A stretch of 64,000 nt of DNA from Micromonospora sp. LH3U1 (GTDB lineage: Bacteria > Actinomycetota > Actinomycetes > Mycobacteriales > Micromonosporaceae): assembly GCF_028475105.1 (NCBI RefSeq), contig NZ_CP116936.1:5889501-5953500 (forward strand), written 5' to 3'. Shown here piece by piece: positions 7,548 to 15,595 of this stretch; the stretch's first letter is position 1, and each line of letters starts with the position of its first letter. The position numbers and the translations under genes are program-made. The notes beneath the pieces are model-generated. The model had not been told where the DNA came from. It ran no database searches and was given only the letters and a program-made list of their open reading frames with translations.

Positions 7548-9554
7548 TCAGGGCAGGTCGTTGGCGCTCCGGATGACCGTCACCAGGTCGTCGATGATGC
7601 CGGTGAGGGCGAAGTCCCTCGGGGTGAAGACCCGGGCAACCCCGGCGGCCCGGAGCGTGTCCGCGTCACCGGCGGGGATGATGCCGCCCACGACCACCGG
7701 TAGGTCCGCCCGGCCGGCGGCGCGCAGCCCGTCGAGCACCGCGGGCACGGCGGCCAGGTGCGACCCGGAGAGCACGGACAGCCCGACCAGGTCGACGTCC
7801 TCCTCGACGGCAGCGGCGACGATCTGCCCTGCGGTCAGCCGGATGCCCTGGTAGATGACCTCGAAGCCGGCATCGCGGGCGCGTACCGCGATCTGCTCCG
7901 CGCCGTTGGAGTGCCCGTCCAGGCCGGGTTTGCCGACCAGGAGCCGCAGCCGACCGCTGCCCAACTCCCGGGCGGTGGCGGTGACCCGCTCGCGGACGGC
8001 CGCGAGGCCCGGGTCGCCCGCGCTGCCGGTGGCGCCGGCCAGGCCGGTCGGCGCCCGGTACTCACCGAAGACCTGACGCAGCGCGCCGGCCCACTCGCCG
8101 GTGGTCACCCCGGCACGCACGCACTCCAGGGTGGCCGGCATCAGGTTCGTGGTGGTCGCGGCGTCCGCGCGCAGCCGGGAAAGAGCCGCGTCGACGGCGG
8201 TCGCGTCCCGGTCGGCCCGCCACCGGTGTACGCCGTCAGCGGCGGCCGCCTCGACCGCGGGGTCGACCTGCTCGACGGCTTCCGCACCGGCGGCGGTCAG
8301 CGGGGAGGGTTCCGTCTCGGCGTACCGGTTGACCCCGACCACGACGTCGGCCCCGGACTCCATTCGGCGACGGCGCTCGGCCAGTGCGGCGACCAGGGCG
8401 CTCTTGAGGTAGCCGGTCTCCACGGCGGCGACCACACCGCCCAACTCCAGCACCTTGTCCAGTTCGACCCGCGCCCCGGTGACGATCTCGTCGACCAGCG
8501 CGGTCATCACGTGCGAGCCGGCGAAGAGGTCGGGGTATTCGAGCAGATCCGACTCGTACGCCAGGACCTGCTGCATCCGCAGTGACCACTGCTGGTCCCA
8601 GGGGCGGGGTAGGCCGAGCGCCTCGTTCCAGGCTGGCAGTTGCACCGCACGGGCCCGGGCATCGCGGGACATCGTCACGCCGAGCATCTCCAGCACGATG
8701 CGCTGGATGTTGTTCTCCGGCTGCGCCTCGGTGAGGCCGAGCGAGTTGACCTGCACGCCGTAGCGGAACCGACGTTGTTTGGCCTCGGTGACCCCGTACC
8801 GGTCCCGGGTGATCTGGTCCCAGAGCACGCCGAACGCGCGCATCTTGGCGATCTCCTCGACGAAGCGCACCCCGGCGTTGACGAAGAACGAGATCCGCTG
8901 GACCACGTCGCCCATCCGCTCGGCCGGCACCTGACCGGAGTCGCGGACCGCGTCGAGCACGGCGACGGCGGTAGCTAGCGCGAAGCCGACCTCCTGCACG
9001 GGCGTGGCGCCGGCCTCCTGGAGGTGGTACGAGCAGATGTTGACCGGGTTCCACCGCGGCATCTCGCTCAGCGTGTATGCCACGACGTCGGCGGTCAGCC
9101 GCAGCGACGCCGCCGGCGGGAAGATGTACGTGCCCCGGGACAGGTACTCCTTGATGATGTCGTTCTGCGTGGTGCCGGCGCAGCGGGCCAGCTCGGCGCC
9201 CTGCTCCAGCCCCACGGTGCCGTAGAGGGCGAGCATCCACATCGCCGGGGCGTTGATGGTCATCGAGGTGTTCATGTCGGCGAGCGGAAGGCCGTCGAAG
9301 AGGGCCCGCATGTCGCCGAGGTGGGCCACCGGCACACCGACCCGGCCGACCTCACCGGCGGCCAGTTCGTGGTCCGGGTCGTACCCGGTCTGGGTGGGCA
9401 GGTCGAAGGCGACCGAGAGGCCGGTTTGCCCCTTCGCCAGGTTGCGGCGGAAGAGGGCGTTGGTCGCCGCGGCCGACGAGTGGCCGGCGTAGGTGCGCAT
9501 CACCCACGGGCGGTCCCGCTCGGGCAGTCGAGGCGAAGATGCCGTCTCATCCAT
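7548..9554 (-). CDS. meaA: B12-dependent acyl-CoA mutase, ethylmalonyl-CoA mutase type (MeaA)
   Basis: A 668-aa single-chain mutase with a substrate TIM-barrel domain (~1-510) and a C-terminal cobalamin domain (~535-668). The B12 domain shows the lower-ligand motif LDGHSNG (Asp546, His548), then SVLSGSH and GGIIPAGD. The N-terminus carries QTGYDPDHEL and MNTSMTINAPAMWML, typical of the MeaA/Ecm branch. Ecm converts ethylmalonyl-CoA to methylsuccinyl-CoA in acetyl-CoA assimilation. The length and intact barrel-B12 fusion exclude a two-subunit isobutyryl-CoA mutase. The adenosyltransferase needed for its cofactor lies ~4.4 kb away. Exact substrate specificity is inferred from resemblance. Confidence 0.88.
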   Translation of the reverse strand: MDETASSPRLPERDRPWVMRTYAGHSSAAATNALFRRNLAKGQTGLSVAFDLPTQTGYDPDHELAAGEVGRVGVPVAHLGDMRALFDGLPLADMNTSMTINAPAMWMLALYGTVGLEQGAELARCAGTTQNDIIKEYLSRGTYIFPPAASLRLTADVVAYTLSEMPRWNPVNICSYHLQEAGATPVQEVGFALATAVAVLDAVRDSGQVPAERMGDVVQRISFFVNAGVRFVEEIAKMRAFGVLWDQITRDRYGVTEAKQRRFRYGVQVNSLGLTEAQPENNIQRIVLEMLGVTMSRDARARAVQLPAWNEALGLPRPWDQQWSLRMQQVLAYESDLLEYPDLFAGSHVMTALVDEIVTGARVELDKVLELGGVVAAVETGYLKSALVAALAERRRRMESGADVVVGVNRYAETEPSPLTAAGAEAVEQVDPAVEAAAADGVHRWRADRDATAVDAALSRLRADAATTTNLMPATLECVRAGVTTGEWAGALRQVFGEYRAPTGLAGATGSAGDPGLAAVRERVTATARELGSGRLRLLVGKPGLDGHSNGAEQIAVRARDAGFEVIYQGIRLTAGQIVAAAVEEDVDLVGLSVLSGSHLAAVPAVLDGLRAAGRADLPVVVGGIIPAGDADTLRAAGVARVFTPRDFALTGIIDDLVTVIRSANDLP

Positions 9555-9560
9555 GGCCGG

Positions 9561-9582
9561 AGTTTAAGTTACCGTTCAGTAA
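9561..9582 (-). promoter_or_regulatory. meaA promoter with embedded operator-like dyad
   Basis: On the minus strand a -10-like TAAACT (9566-9561) lies six bases before the meaA ATG, a leaderless arrangement. Immediately upstream, 9569-9582 reads TTACTGAACGGTAA, a TTAC/GTAA dyad that would fall between -35 and -10 and therefore suit a repressor. The regulator is unknown. Confidence 0.4.
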
Positions 9583-9704
9583 AAGGGGCTGTGGAAAACC
9601 ACACAGGTCCATGTCGGGGACGTCCGGGTGCCAAACGGGCGCAATGGCGCGGACCGCCATACCCGGGGCACCAGGCAGCCCTGGTCAGGCGCACACTGGA
9701 CGCC

Positions 9705-10556
9705 ATGGATGATGAGTTGGCGATCTCCGTACGGGGGCTGCGCAAGGCGTACGGCGAAAACGTGGCGGTTGCTGGCGTGGATCTCGACGTGCACCGTGGC
9801 GAGGTGTTCGCGTTGCTCGGCCCGAACGGCGCCGGCAAGACCACAACCGTGGAGATCCTGGAGGGTTACCGACACCGGGATGCCGGCGAGGTCTCCGTGC
9901 TCGGCGCGGACCCGGCCAAACCTGACGCCGACTGGCGCTCCCGGGTCGGCATCGTGCTCCAGGGCACCGGCGAGTTCGACGAGCTGACCGTGGCCGAGGT
10001 GATCCGGCACTTCTCCGGCTTCTACCCGGACGCCGACGACCCGGAGAAGGTGATCGAGCGGGTCGGGCTGGCCGGCAAGGCGAAGGCCCGCACACACACT
10101 CTCTCCGGCGGGCAGAAGCGCCGCCTGGACGTGGCCCTGGGCATCATCGGCCGCCCCGAGTTGCTCTTCCTCGACGAGCCGACCACCGGCTTCGACCCGG
10201 AGGCCCGCCGCGAGTTCTGGGAGCTGATCCGCGACCTCGCGGCGGCCGGCACCACCATCGTGCTCACCACCCACTACCTGGACGAGGCCGAGTCCCTCGC
10301 CGACCGGGTCGGCGTGATCGCCGGCGGTCGGCTGGTCGAGGTGGCCGCTCCCAACCGGCTGGGCAATCGGCAGGAGGCCCTGGCGACGGTCTCCTGGCGT
10401 ACCCCGGAAGGGACGCTGGAGAGCGCGCAGAGCGCGACGCCGACGGCCTTCGTGGCCGACCTCGCCGCGCGTCACGGCGGCGAGGTCCCCGGGCTCACGG
10501 TGACCCGGCCAACCCTGGAGGACGTCTACCTCACCATGATCGGACACGCGCGATGA
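9705..10556 (+). CDS. ABC transporter ATP-binding protein (ABC-2 exporter)
   Basis: A 283-aa nucleotide-binding subunit. Walker A GPNGAGKTT (~39-47), signature LSGGQKRR (~133-140), Walker B LLFLDEPTTG (~153) and switch His (TTHYLDEA) are all intact, so it should hydrolyse ATP. The C-terminal extension after the ATPase core is typical of drug- and polysaccharide-exporting ABC-2 systems. The frame is open far upstream, but homology begins at ATG 9705 (MDDELAISVRGL). Its stop overlaps the permease start (ATGA), so the two are translationally coupled. Confidence 0.95.
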   Translation: MDDELAISVRGLRKAYGENVAVAGVDLDVHRGEVFALLGPNGAGKTTTVEILEGYRHRDAGEVSVLGADPAKPDADWRSRVGIVLQGTGEFDELTVAEVIRHFSGFYPDADDPEKVIERVGLAGKAKARTHTLSGGQKRRLDVALGIIGRPELLFLDEPTTGFDPEARREFWELIRDLAAAGTTIVLTTHYLDEAESLADRVGVIAGGRLVEVAAPNRLGNRQEALATVSWRTPEGTLESAQSATPTAFVADLAARHGGEVPGLTVTRPTLEDVYLTMIGHAR

Positions 10557-11398
10557 CGACCACGACGAAGCCGGCGACGCCGGTCACCGCGACCCGCGGC
10601 CGGCGGCCGGGGGCGGGCGCGCTCGCCCTGCGCCAGGGTCGGCTGGAGATCACCCAGTTCCTGCGCAGCCGGGAGTCCGTGGTCTTCACGATGGGCTTCC
10701 CCATCATCATGATCCTGATCTTCGCGGCGATCTTCGACGGCACGATCGGCGGCGGGGTCAAGTTCACCCAATACTTCATCACCGGCATGATCGCGACCGG
10801 CCTGATGACGGTGAGCTTCCAGAACCTCGGCATCTGGATCCCGATCGAGCGGGACCGGGGCGTGCTCAAGCGCTACCGGGGCACGCCGATGCCGAAGTGG
10901 GTCTGGTTCGCCGGCAAGGTGATCATGGTGGTGGCGATCGGCATCGCCGAGACCGCGCTGCTGCTGGCCGTCGCGGTGGCGCTGTTCGACCTCGACCTGC
11001 CGGGCACCGCCGGCAAGTGGCTCACCTTCGGCTGGGTCGCCGTGCTCGGGGTGACCGCGTGCACGCTGTGCGGCATCGCGATCTCGTCGCTGGCCCGCAC
11101 CGCCCGCAGCGGCTCGGCGGTGGTCACCCCGGTCGCCCTGGTGCTCCAGTTCATCTCCGGGGTGTTCTTCGTCTTCACCGACCTGCCCACCTGGATGCAG
11201 CAGGTGGCGGCGCTGTTCCCGCTCAAGTGGATGTGCCAGGGGCTGCGGTCGGTCTTCCTGCCCGAGAGCTTCGGCGCTCAGGAGCCGGGCGGCTCGTTCG
11301 AGCTGGGCCGAGTCGCGCTAGTACTGGCCCTGTGGTGCGTGATCGGTGTGGTGCTCTGCATGACCACCTTCCGCTGGACCACCAAACGAGACGGCTAA
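10553..11398 (+). CDS. ABC-2 type permease
   Basis: A 281-aa inner-membrane subunit partnering the ATPase encoded just upstream (four-base overlap). After a short cytoplasmic N-terminus there are about six hydrophobic segments: ~44-62, 74-92, 118-140, 152-172, 182-203 and 250-272. The EFFLxS-like region and the amphipathic LFPLKWMCQGLRSVFLPE segment before the last helix are typical of ABC-2 permeases. The exported substrate is unknown; family members export antibiotics, lipids or glycans. The operon ends at a long palindrome. Confidence 0.92.
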   Translation: MTTTTKPATPVTATRGRRPGAGALALRQGRLEITQFLRSRESVVFTMGFPIIMILIFAAIFDGTIGGGVKFTQYFITGMIATGLMTVSFQNLGIWIPIERDRGVLKRYRGTPMPKWVWFAGKVIMVVAIGIAETALLLAVAVALFDLDLPGTAGKWLTFGWVAVLGVTACTLCGIAISSLARTARSGSAVVTPVALVLQFISGVFFVFTDLPTWMQQVAALFPLKWMCQGLRSVFLPESFGAQEPGGSFELGRVALVLALWCVIGVVLCMTTFRWTTKRDG

Positions 11399-11440
11399 CC
11401 GCCCCACCCCCACGCCCCGCCCCTCCCCTCCCCGCGCCCG

Positions 11441-11524
11441 CGCCCCTCCCCGCCGATCTAGGGCTCGTTGTCGTTTGTTGATCTCCAACGACAGCGCTTT
11501 GCCCTAGATCGACGGGGAGGGGCG
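11441..11524. repeat. long extragenic palindrome (copy 2) between convergent genes
   Basis: Arms CGCCCCTCCCCG-CCGATCTAGGGC and GCCCTAGATCG-ACGGGGAGGGGCG match over 24 bases with one mismatch. An inner CGTTGTCGTT/AACGACAGCG stem surrounds TGTTGATCTCC. It lies between the ABC permease and the convergent dehydrogenase and could terminate both transcripts. The flanks are C- or G-rich low-complexity DNA. Confidence 0.8.
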
Positions 11525-11558
11525 GCGGGGAGGGGCGGCGGGGCGCGGGGCGGTGGGT

Positions 11559-12407
11559 TTAGTACGTGTAGAAGCCCTTGCCGGTTTTGCGGCCCAGGTC
11601 ACCGGCGGTGACCATCCGCTGGAGCAACTCCGGCGGGAAGAACTTCTCGTCGGCGGTGTCGGTGTAGATGTTCTTCGAGGCGTGCAGGAGCACGTCCACG
11701 CCGGTCAGGTCGGTGGTGGCCAGTGGGCCCATCGCGTGACCGAAGCCCAGCCGGCAGGCCGTGTCCAGGTCTTCTGCGGACACCACGCCGGACTCGACCA
11801 GCTTGACCGCCTCCACCACCAGGGCGGAGATCAGCCGGGTGGTGACGAAGCCGGCGATGTCCCGGTTGACCACCACCACCGTCTTGCCGATCTCCTCGGC
11901 GAAGGCCCGTGCGGTGTCCAGCGTGGCGTCGCTGGTCTTGTAACCGCGAACCAGCTCGCAGAGCTGCATCATCGGCACCGGGGAGAAGAAGTGGGTGCCG
12001 ACGACCGCCTCGGGCCGCTCGGTCACGGCGGCGATCTGGGTGACCGGAATGGCCGAGGTGTTGGTGGCGAGCACCGCGTCCGACTTGCAGATCTTGTCCA
12101 GGGCGCGGAACACCTCGTGCTTGATCTCCAGCCGCTCGAAGACCGCCTCGACCACGATGTCCGCGTCCGCCGCCGCCTCCAGATCGGTGGTCGGGGTGAT
12201 CCGGGCGAGCGTCTCCTCGACCTCGGACGCCTCGATCCGGCCCTTCTCGGCGAACTTCTCCAGCGACTTCCGGATGCCGCCGAGCCCTCGGGTGGTGGCG
12301 GCCTCGTCCAGGTCGCGCAGCGTCACCTGCCAGCCCGCCTGCGCCGCCACCTGGGCGATGCCAGAACCCATCAACCCAGCCCCGACGACCGCGAGTCGAC
12401 CCGCCAT
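11559..12407 (-). CDS. hbd: 3-hydroxybutyryl-CoA dehydrogenase
   Basis: A single-domain 282-aa enzyme of the Hbd/FadB2 type that interconverts acetoacetyl-CoA and 3-hydroxybutyryl-CoA using NAD(P). The Rossmann motif VVGAGLMGSGIAQ is at the N-terminus. THFFSPVPMMQLCELV contains the conserved catalytic His, and GRKTGKGFYTY closes the protein as in the family. The start ATG at 12407 follows GGGAG with a suitable gap. It is the short counterpart of the tandem enzyme at the left edge. The gene lies downstream of murA, with a terminator between them, so it is probably transcribed separately. Confidence 0.93.
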   Translation of the reverse strand: MAGRLAVVGAGLMGSGIAQVAAQAGWQVTLRDLDEAATTRGLGGIRKSLEKFAEKGRIEASEVEETLARITPTTDLEAAADADIVVEAVFERLEIKHEVFRALDKICKSDAVLATNTSAIPVTQIAAVTERPEAVVGTHFFSPVPMMQLCELVRGYKTSDATLDTARAFAEEIGKTVVVVNRDIAGFVTTRLISALVVEAVKLVESGVVSAEDLDTACRLGFGHAMGPLATTDLTGVDVLLHASKNIYTDTADEKFFPPELLQRMVTAGDLGRKTGKGFYTY

Positions 12408-12473
12408 CTACTTCTCCCTCGCTGCGATTGAGTGCCTGCCTGCACCCTAGTCGGCGAGCCTGAACGACGACTA

Positions 12474-12502
12474 AGGGGCTGTCGGGAGACCCAACAGCCC
12501 CT
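12474..12502 (-). terminator. terminator after murA
   Basis: AGGGGCTGT and ACAGCCCCT form a perfect 9-bp stem that continues as GGG/CCC around an AGA loop after one mismatch. It sits 20 bases past the murA stop. Confidence 0.75.
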
Positions 12503-12521
12503 GGCCTGGTCGGCGTCGGCG

Positions 12522-13964
12522 TCAGATGTCCAGCGAGGGTTCCTCCGGCGTGGTGCCCCGCTCGACCGCCACCCCGAGTGCACGCAGGTCGGCCACGAAG
12601 TCCGGGTAGCCCCGGTCGACGTGGTGCACGTGGGAGACCTCGGTGACCCCCTCGGCGCAGAGCCCCGCGATGATCAACCCCGCGCCCGCGCGGATGTCGG
12701 TGGCCCGCACCGGGGCACCGGAGAGCCTGTCCCGTCCGCGGACCACCGCGTGGTGCCCGTCGGTCTTGATGTCCGCGCCGAGCCGCATCATCTCGTTGGC
12801 GAACATGAACCGACCGTCGAAGATGTTCTCGGTGATCAGGGAGGCTCCGTCGCTGACCGCCGCCAGCCCGATCGCCATCGGCAGCAGGTCGGTGGCGAAG
12901 CCGGGATACGGCAGCGTCACCACGTCCACCGCCCGGGGTCGGTCGTCCATTCGTACGCGGAAGCCGTCCCCCCGGGTCTCCACCAGGCCGCCGGCCGCCA
13001 CCACCTTGTCCAGCGCGACCTCCAGGTACGCCGGATCCAGCCCGGTCACCGTCACGTCTCCGCGGGTCATCGCCGCGCCGAACGCCCAGGTGCCGGCGAC
13101 GATCCGGTCCCCCACCGTGGCGTGCCGCACCGGGCGCAGACCGGGCACCCCGGTGATCCGCAGCGTGGATGTGCCCGCGCCGGAGATCCGCGCGCCCATC
13201 TCGTTGAGCATCGTGCAGATGTCGACGATCTCCGGCTCCCGGGCCGCGTTGTCGATCATCGTGGTGCCCTGGGCCAGCACCGCCGCCATCACCAGGTTCT
13301 CGGTCGCACCGACACTGGGGAAGTCCAACACGATGTCCGCGCCGCGCAGCCCGTGCGGGGCGGAGGCGATGACGAACCCATGTTCACCGGAGATCTCCGC
13401 GCCCATCCGGGTCAGCCCGGAGACGTGCATGTCCAGCCCACGTGACCCGATGGCATCGCCGCCGGGATGGGCCACCCGCACGTACCCTCGGCGGGCCAGC
13501 AGCGGGCCGAGCACACAGATCGACGCCCGCAACCGTCGGACCAGGTCGTAGTCGGCTTCCGCGCCCGGCTGGTCGGGCACGTCGATGGTCACCGAACGGG
13601 ACCGGGCCACGCCACCGCGAGCGACCATCGGGTCGACCGGGTCGTCCGCGTCGAACTGGACGTCGCAGCCCAGCCGGCGCAGCACCTCCCCCATGATCGC
13701 GATGTCGGTGATCCGTGGGACGTTCGTGATCACGCTGCGGCCCGGTGCGAGCAGCGCGGCGGCCATCAGTTTCAGCGCCGAGTTCTTGGCGCCAACCACG
13801 TGCACCGTGCCGGCCAGTCGGGCGTCACCGTGGACCCGGATGACGTCGACATCGTTGACCGCCGCATCGCCAGCGTCGCCAGGGCCCGCCACCACCGGCC
13901 AACTGGCGGTGCTGTCCGGCCGCACCGGGATCGTCAGATCGGGAATCCGTAGGCTGTGCGTCAT
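12522..13964 (-). CDS. murA: UDP-N-acetylglucosamine 1-carboxyvinyltransferase MurA
   Basis: MurA transfers enolpyruvate from PEP to UDP-GlcNAc, the first committed step of peptidoglycan synthesis. The Lys-Asn pair of the active site is in VVGAKNSALK (~60-61). The catalytic loop reads HPGGDAIGSRG, with Asp (~170) where fosfomycin-sensitive enzymes have Cys, a change known to give fosfomycin resistance in mycobacteria. With the ATG at 13964 the protein is 480 aa and has a ~40-residue N-terminal extension; GTG codons about 22 codons in are alternative starts. That ATG overlaps the start codon of the divergent adenosyltransferase gene. Confidence 0.95.
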   Translation of the reverse strand: MTHSLRIPDLTIPVRPDSTASWPVVAGPGDAGDAAVNDVDVIRVHGDARLAGTVHVVGAKNSALKLMAAALLAPGRSVITNVPRITDIAIMGEVLRRLGCDVQFDADDPVDPMVARGGVARSRSVTIDVPDQPGAEADYDLVRRLRASICVLGPLLARRGYVRVAHPGGDAIGSRGLDMHVSGLTRMGAEISGEHGFVIASAPHGLRGADIVLDFPSVGATENLVMAAVLAQGTTMIDNAAREPEIVDICTMLNEMGARISGAGTSTLRITGVPGLRPVRHATVGDRIVAGTWAFGAAMTRGDVTVTGLDPAYLEVALDKVVAAGGLVETRGDGFRVRMDDRPRAVDVVTLPYPGFATDLLPMAIGLAAVSDGASLITENIFDGRFMFANEMMRLGADIKTDGHHAVVRGRDRLSGAPVRATDIRAGAGLIIAGLCAEGVTEVSHVHHVDRGYPDFVADLRALGVAVERGTTPEEPSLDI

Positions 13965-14535
13965 GGCCGTCCACCTCACGCGCATCTACACCAAGGCCGG
14001 CGATGCCGGCATGACCAGGCTGAGCAACAACGAGCAGGTGCCGAAGACCGATCCACGGATCGCCGCGTACGCGGATGTCGACGAGTGCAACGCGGCGATC
14101 GGCGTCGCGCTCGCCCTGGGCGAGCTCGACGACGAACTGCGCGGTGTGCTGGGGTCGGTGCAGAACGACCTGTTCGACGTCGGCGCCGACCTGTCCACCC
14201 CGGTCGAGCCGGAGCCGAAGTATCCGCCGCTGCGGGTGACCGAGGAGTACGTCGAGCGCCTGGAGGGCTGGTGCGACGAGTACAACGCACGCCTGAGCAA
14301 GCTCGACTCCTTCATCCTCCCCGGCGGCACCGCGGGTGCGGCGCTGCTGCACGTGGCGCGGACCGTCGCCCGGCGTGCGGAACGGGCGGCGTGGGCGCTG
14401 GTCAGCCACGATCCGGAACGGACCAGCACGCTCCCGGCAAAGTATCTCAACCGGCTCTCCGATCTGCTCTTTATCCTGTCAAGAACGGCAAATCCGGCTG
14501 GAGATGTGTTATGGGTGCCGGGCGGCAAGCGCTGA
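13963..14535 (+). CDS. pduO: PduO-type cob(I)alamin adenosyltransferase
   Basis: A 190-aa enzyme that adenosylates cob(I)alamin with ATP to make adenosylcobalamin. Family motifs are TKAGDAGMTRL (N-terminal ATP loop), DVDECNAAIG, the SFILPGGTAGAALLHVARTVARRAER helix with the catalytic Arg/Asp network, and YLNRLSDLLFILSR near the C-terminus. It probably supplies the cofactor for MeaA; no other B12-dependent enzyme is in the window. ATG 13963 shares bases with the murA start on the other strand, so the promoter of each gene must lie inside the other or a later start is used. Confidence 0.93.
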   Translation: MAVHLTRIYTKAGDAGMTRLSNNEQVPKTDPRIAAYADVDECNAAIGVALALGELDDELRGVLGSVQNDLFDVGADLSTPVEPEPKYPPLRVTEEYVERLEGWCDEYNARLSKLDSFILPGGTAGAALLHVARTVARRAERAAWALVSHDPERTSTLPAKYLNRLSDLLFILSRTANPAGDVLWVPGGKR

Positions 14536-14537
14536 AC

Positions 14538-14648
14538 GTCGGTGCTCTGCACCACGTCGAGGTGTGTGTTCCCGATCTGACCGCCGCCACGCGTAGCTGA
14601 GGCTGACTCCTCGCCGTACGGCTGACGCTGCTCCAGGGCTGGCGGTCC
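14538..14648 (+). pseudogene. decayed fragment of a VOC/glyoxalase-like gene
   Basis: Directly after the adenosyltransferase stop, one frame reads GALHHVEVCVPDLTAATRS, then stop, G, stop, LLAVRLTLLQGW. This matches the start of glyoxalase/VOC proteins (LHHVE.WVPDL...SWGWLL), with both tryptophan positions changed to TGA. No start codon or C-terminal part remains, and the fragment ends where the long palindrome begins. Recognition rests on ~35 residues only. Confidence 0.5.
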
Positions 14649-14729
14649 CGTGATCAACTCCCGATCAGCAATGTCGGGGTGTCCAAGCCACCAGGACACC
14701 CCGACATCGCCAATACCGTGTTGATCACG
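14649..14729. repeat. long extragenic palindrome (copy 3) between convergent genes
   Basis: CGTGATCAAC (14649-14658) pairs with GTTGATCACG (14720-14729). A perfect inner 13-bp stem, TGTCGGGGTGTCC/GGACACCCCGACA (14672-14684/14694-14706), encloses nine bases. It lies between the adenosyltransferase and the convergent DUF2550 gene. The inner GGGGYGTCC core is shared with copy 1. Confidence 0.8.
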
Positions 14730-14756
14730 CCCGCTCGACAACCCCGGCGCGAGGGG

Positions 14757-15212
14757 TCAGGCAGCCGGCCAGTCCTGGGAGGCCACACGCGGCGAGACCG
14801 CCCCCGGAGGGGCGGCCTCGAGCCAGGAGAGGAAACCGGTCACGGTCGACCGCGCCATGGCGATCTCCACCGGTGCGTGGTGACTGGTACAGCGGAGGAT
14901 CACCCAGTCGGCCGGCATGGAGAGCCGTTCCTGACCCTCGGGCAACCGGCGGCGCTCCACCGCCAGCCCCTTGCGCGACAGCACCCGCTTGGGCCGGATC
15001 GCGAAGCTGAACATCCGGTACCAGCGCAGCTCGTCACCGGCGAACCGGCCGAAGCCGGGCGACCAGCCACGGCCGTCGAGCATAGTGGTGACCCGGACGC
15101 TGAGCCGGATGATGCCGCCGCTGCGGGTGACCAGAGCTCGCCGGCCGAAGAGGATGAGCAGCGCGCCGAGGATGACGAGAACGCCGATCCCGAACCCTTC
15201 GACGATCTCCAT
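14757..15212 (-). CDS. DUF2550 family protein
   Basis: A 151-aa protein with one N-terminal transmembrane helix (residues ~7-24, GFGIGVLVILGALLILF) and a soluble domain that matches actinobacterial DUF2550 (GGIIRLSVR..., RWYRMFSFAIRPKRVLSR). The family has no known function but is usually encoded next to atpC, as here: only 12 bases follow the atpC stop, so the two are probably cotranscribed. The C-terminus is likely cytoplasmic. Confidence 0.85.
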   Translation of the reverse strand: MEIVEGFGIGVLVILGALLILFGRRALVTRSGGIIRLSVRVTTMLDGRGWSPGFGRFAGDELRWYRMFSFAIRPKRVLSRKGLAVERRRLPEGQERLSMPADWVILRCTSHHAPVEIAMARSTVTGFLSWLEAAPPGAVSPRVASQDWPAA

Positions 15213-15224
15213 CCCCGGTATGAC

Positions 15225-15506
15225 TCAGCGGCTCTGTGCGGAAACCGGGGTTGCGCTCTCAGCCAGCACGGTGACGCCGTCTGCGCTCACCGAGAGGAAG
15301 CCGCCGGCCACGTCGTAGGAGACCTGCTCACCGCCAGCAAGCTTGATGCGTACCTGGCCAGGCTCGGCGAGTTGGCCGAGAAGCGGCGCGTGCCCCGGCA
15401 GGACACCGAGCTCGCCTTCGGTCGTCCGAGCGACGACCATTTCGGCGTCACCCGACCAGACCTTCTCCTCGACGGCGACGAGCTCGACGTGAAGCTGCTG
15501 TGCCAC
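15225..15506 (-). CDS. atpC: ATP synthase epsilon subunit, short form
   Basis: The epsilon subunit of F1 joins gamma to the c-ring and in many bacteria inhibits ATP hydrolysis. The 93 residues cover the N-terminal beta-sandwich only (HVELVAVEEKVWSGDAEMVV, LGVLPGHAPLLGQL, GGFLSVSADGVTVLAE). The C-terminal helical hairpin that makes other bacterial epsilons ~120-140 aa is missing: the frame stops at SAQSR, two residues past the last strand. The gene is separated from atpD by an LCP gene and a terminator, unlike the usual atpDC order. Confidence 0.93.
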   Translation of the reverse strand: MAQQLHVELVAVEEKVWSGDAEMVVARTTEGELGVLPGHAPLLGQLAEPGQVRIKLAGGEQVSYDVAGGFLSVSADGVTVLAESATPVSAQSR

Positions 15507-15595
15507 GCTGTCTCCTTGCTGCGGCTACGGATTGCCGAAAGTCTAGCCTGACGCCGCCGCGCCCCCAACACGGGTTGGGGAGAACTGCGCCACGC

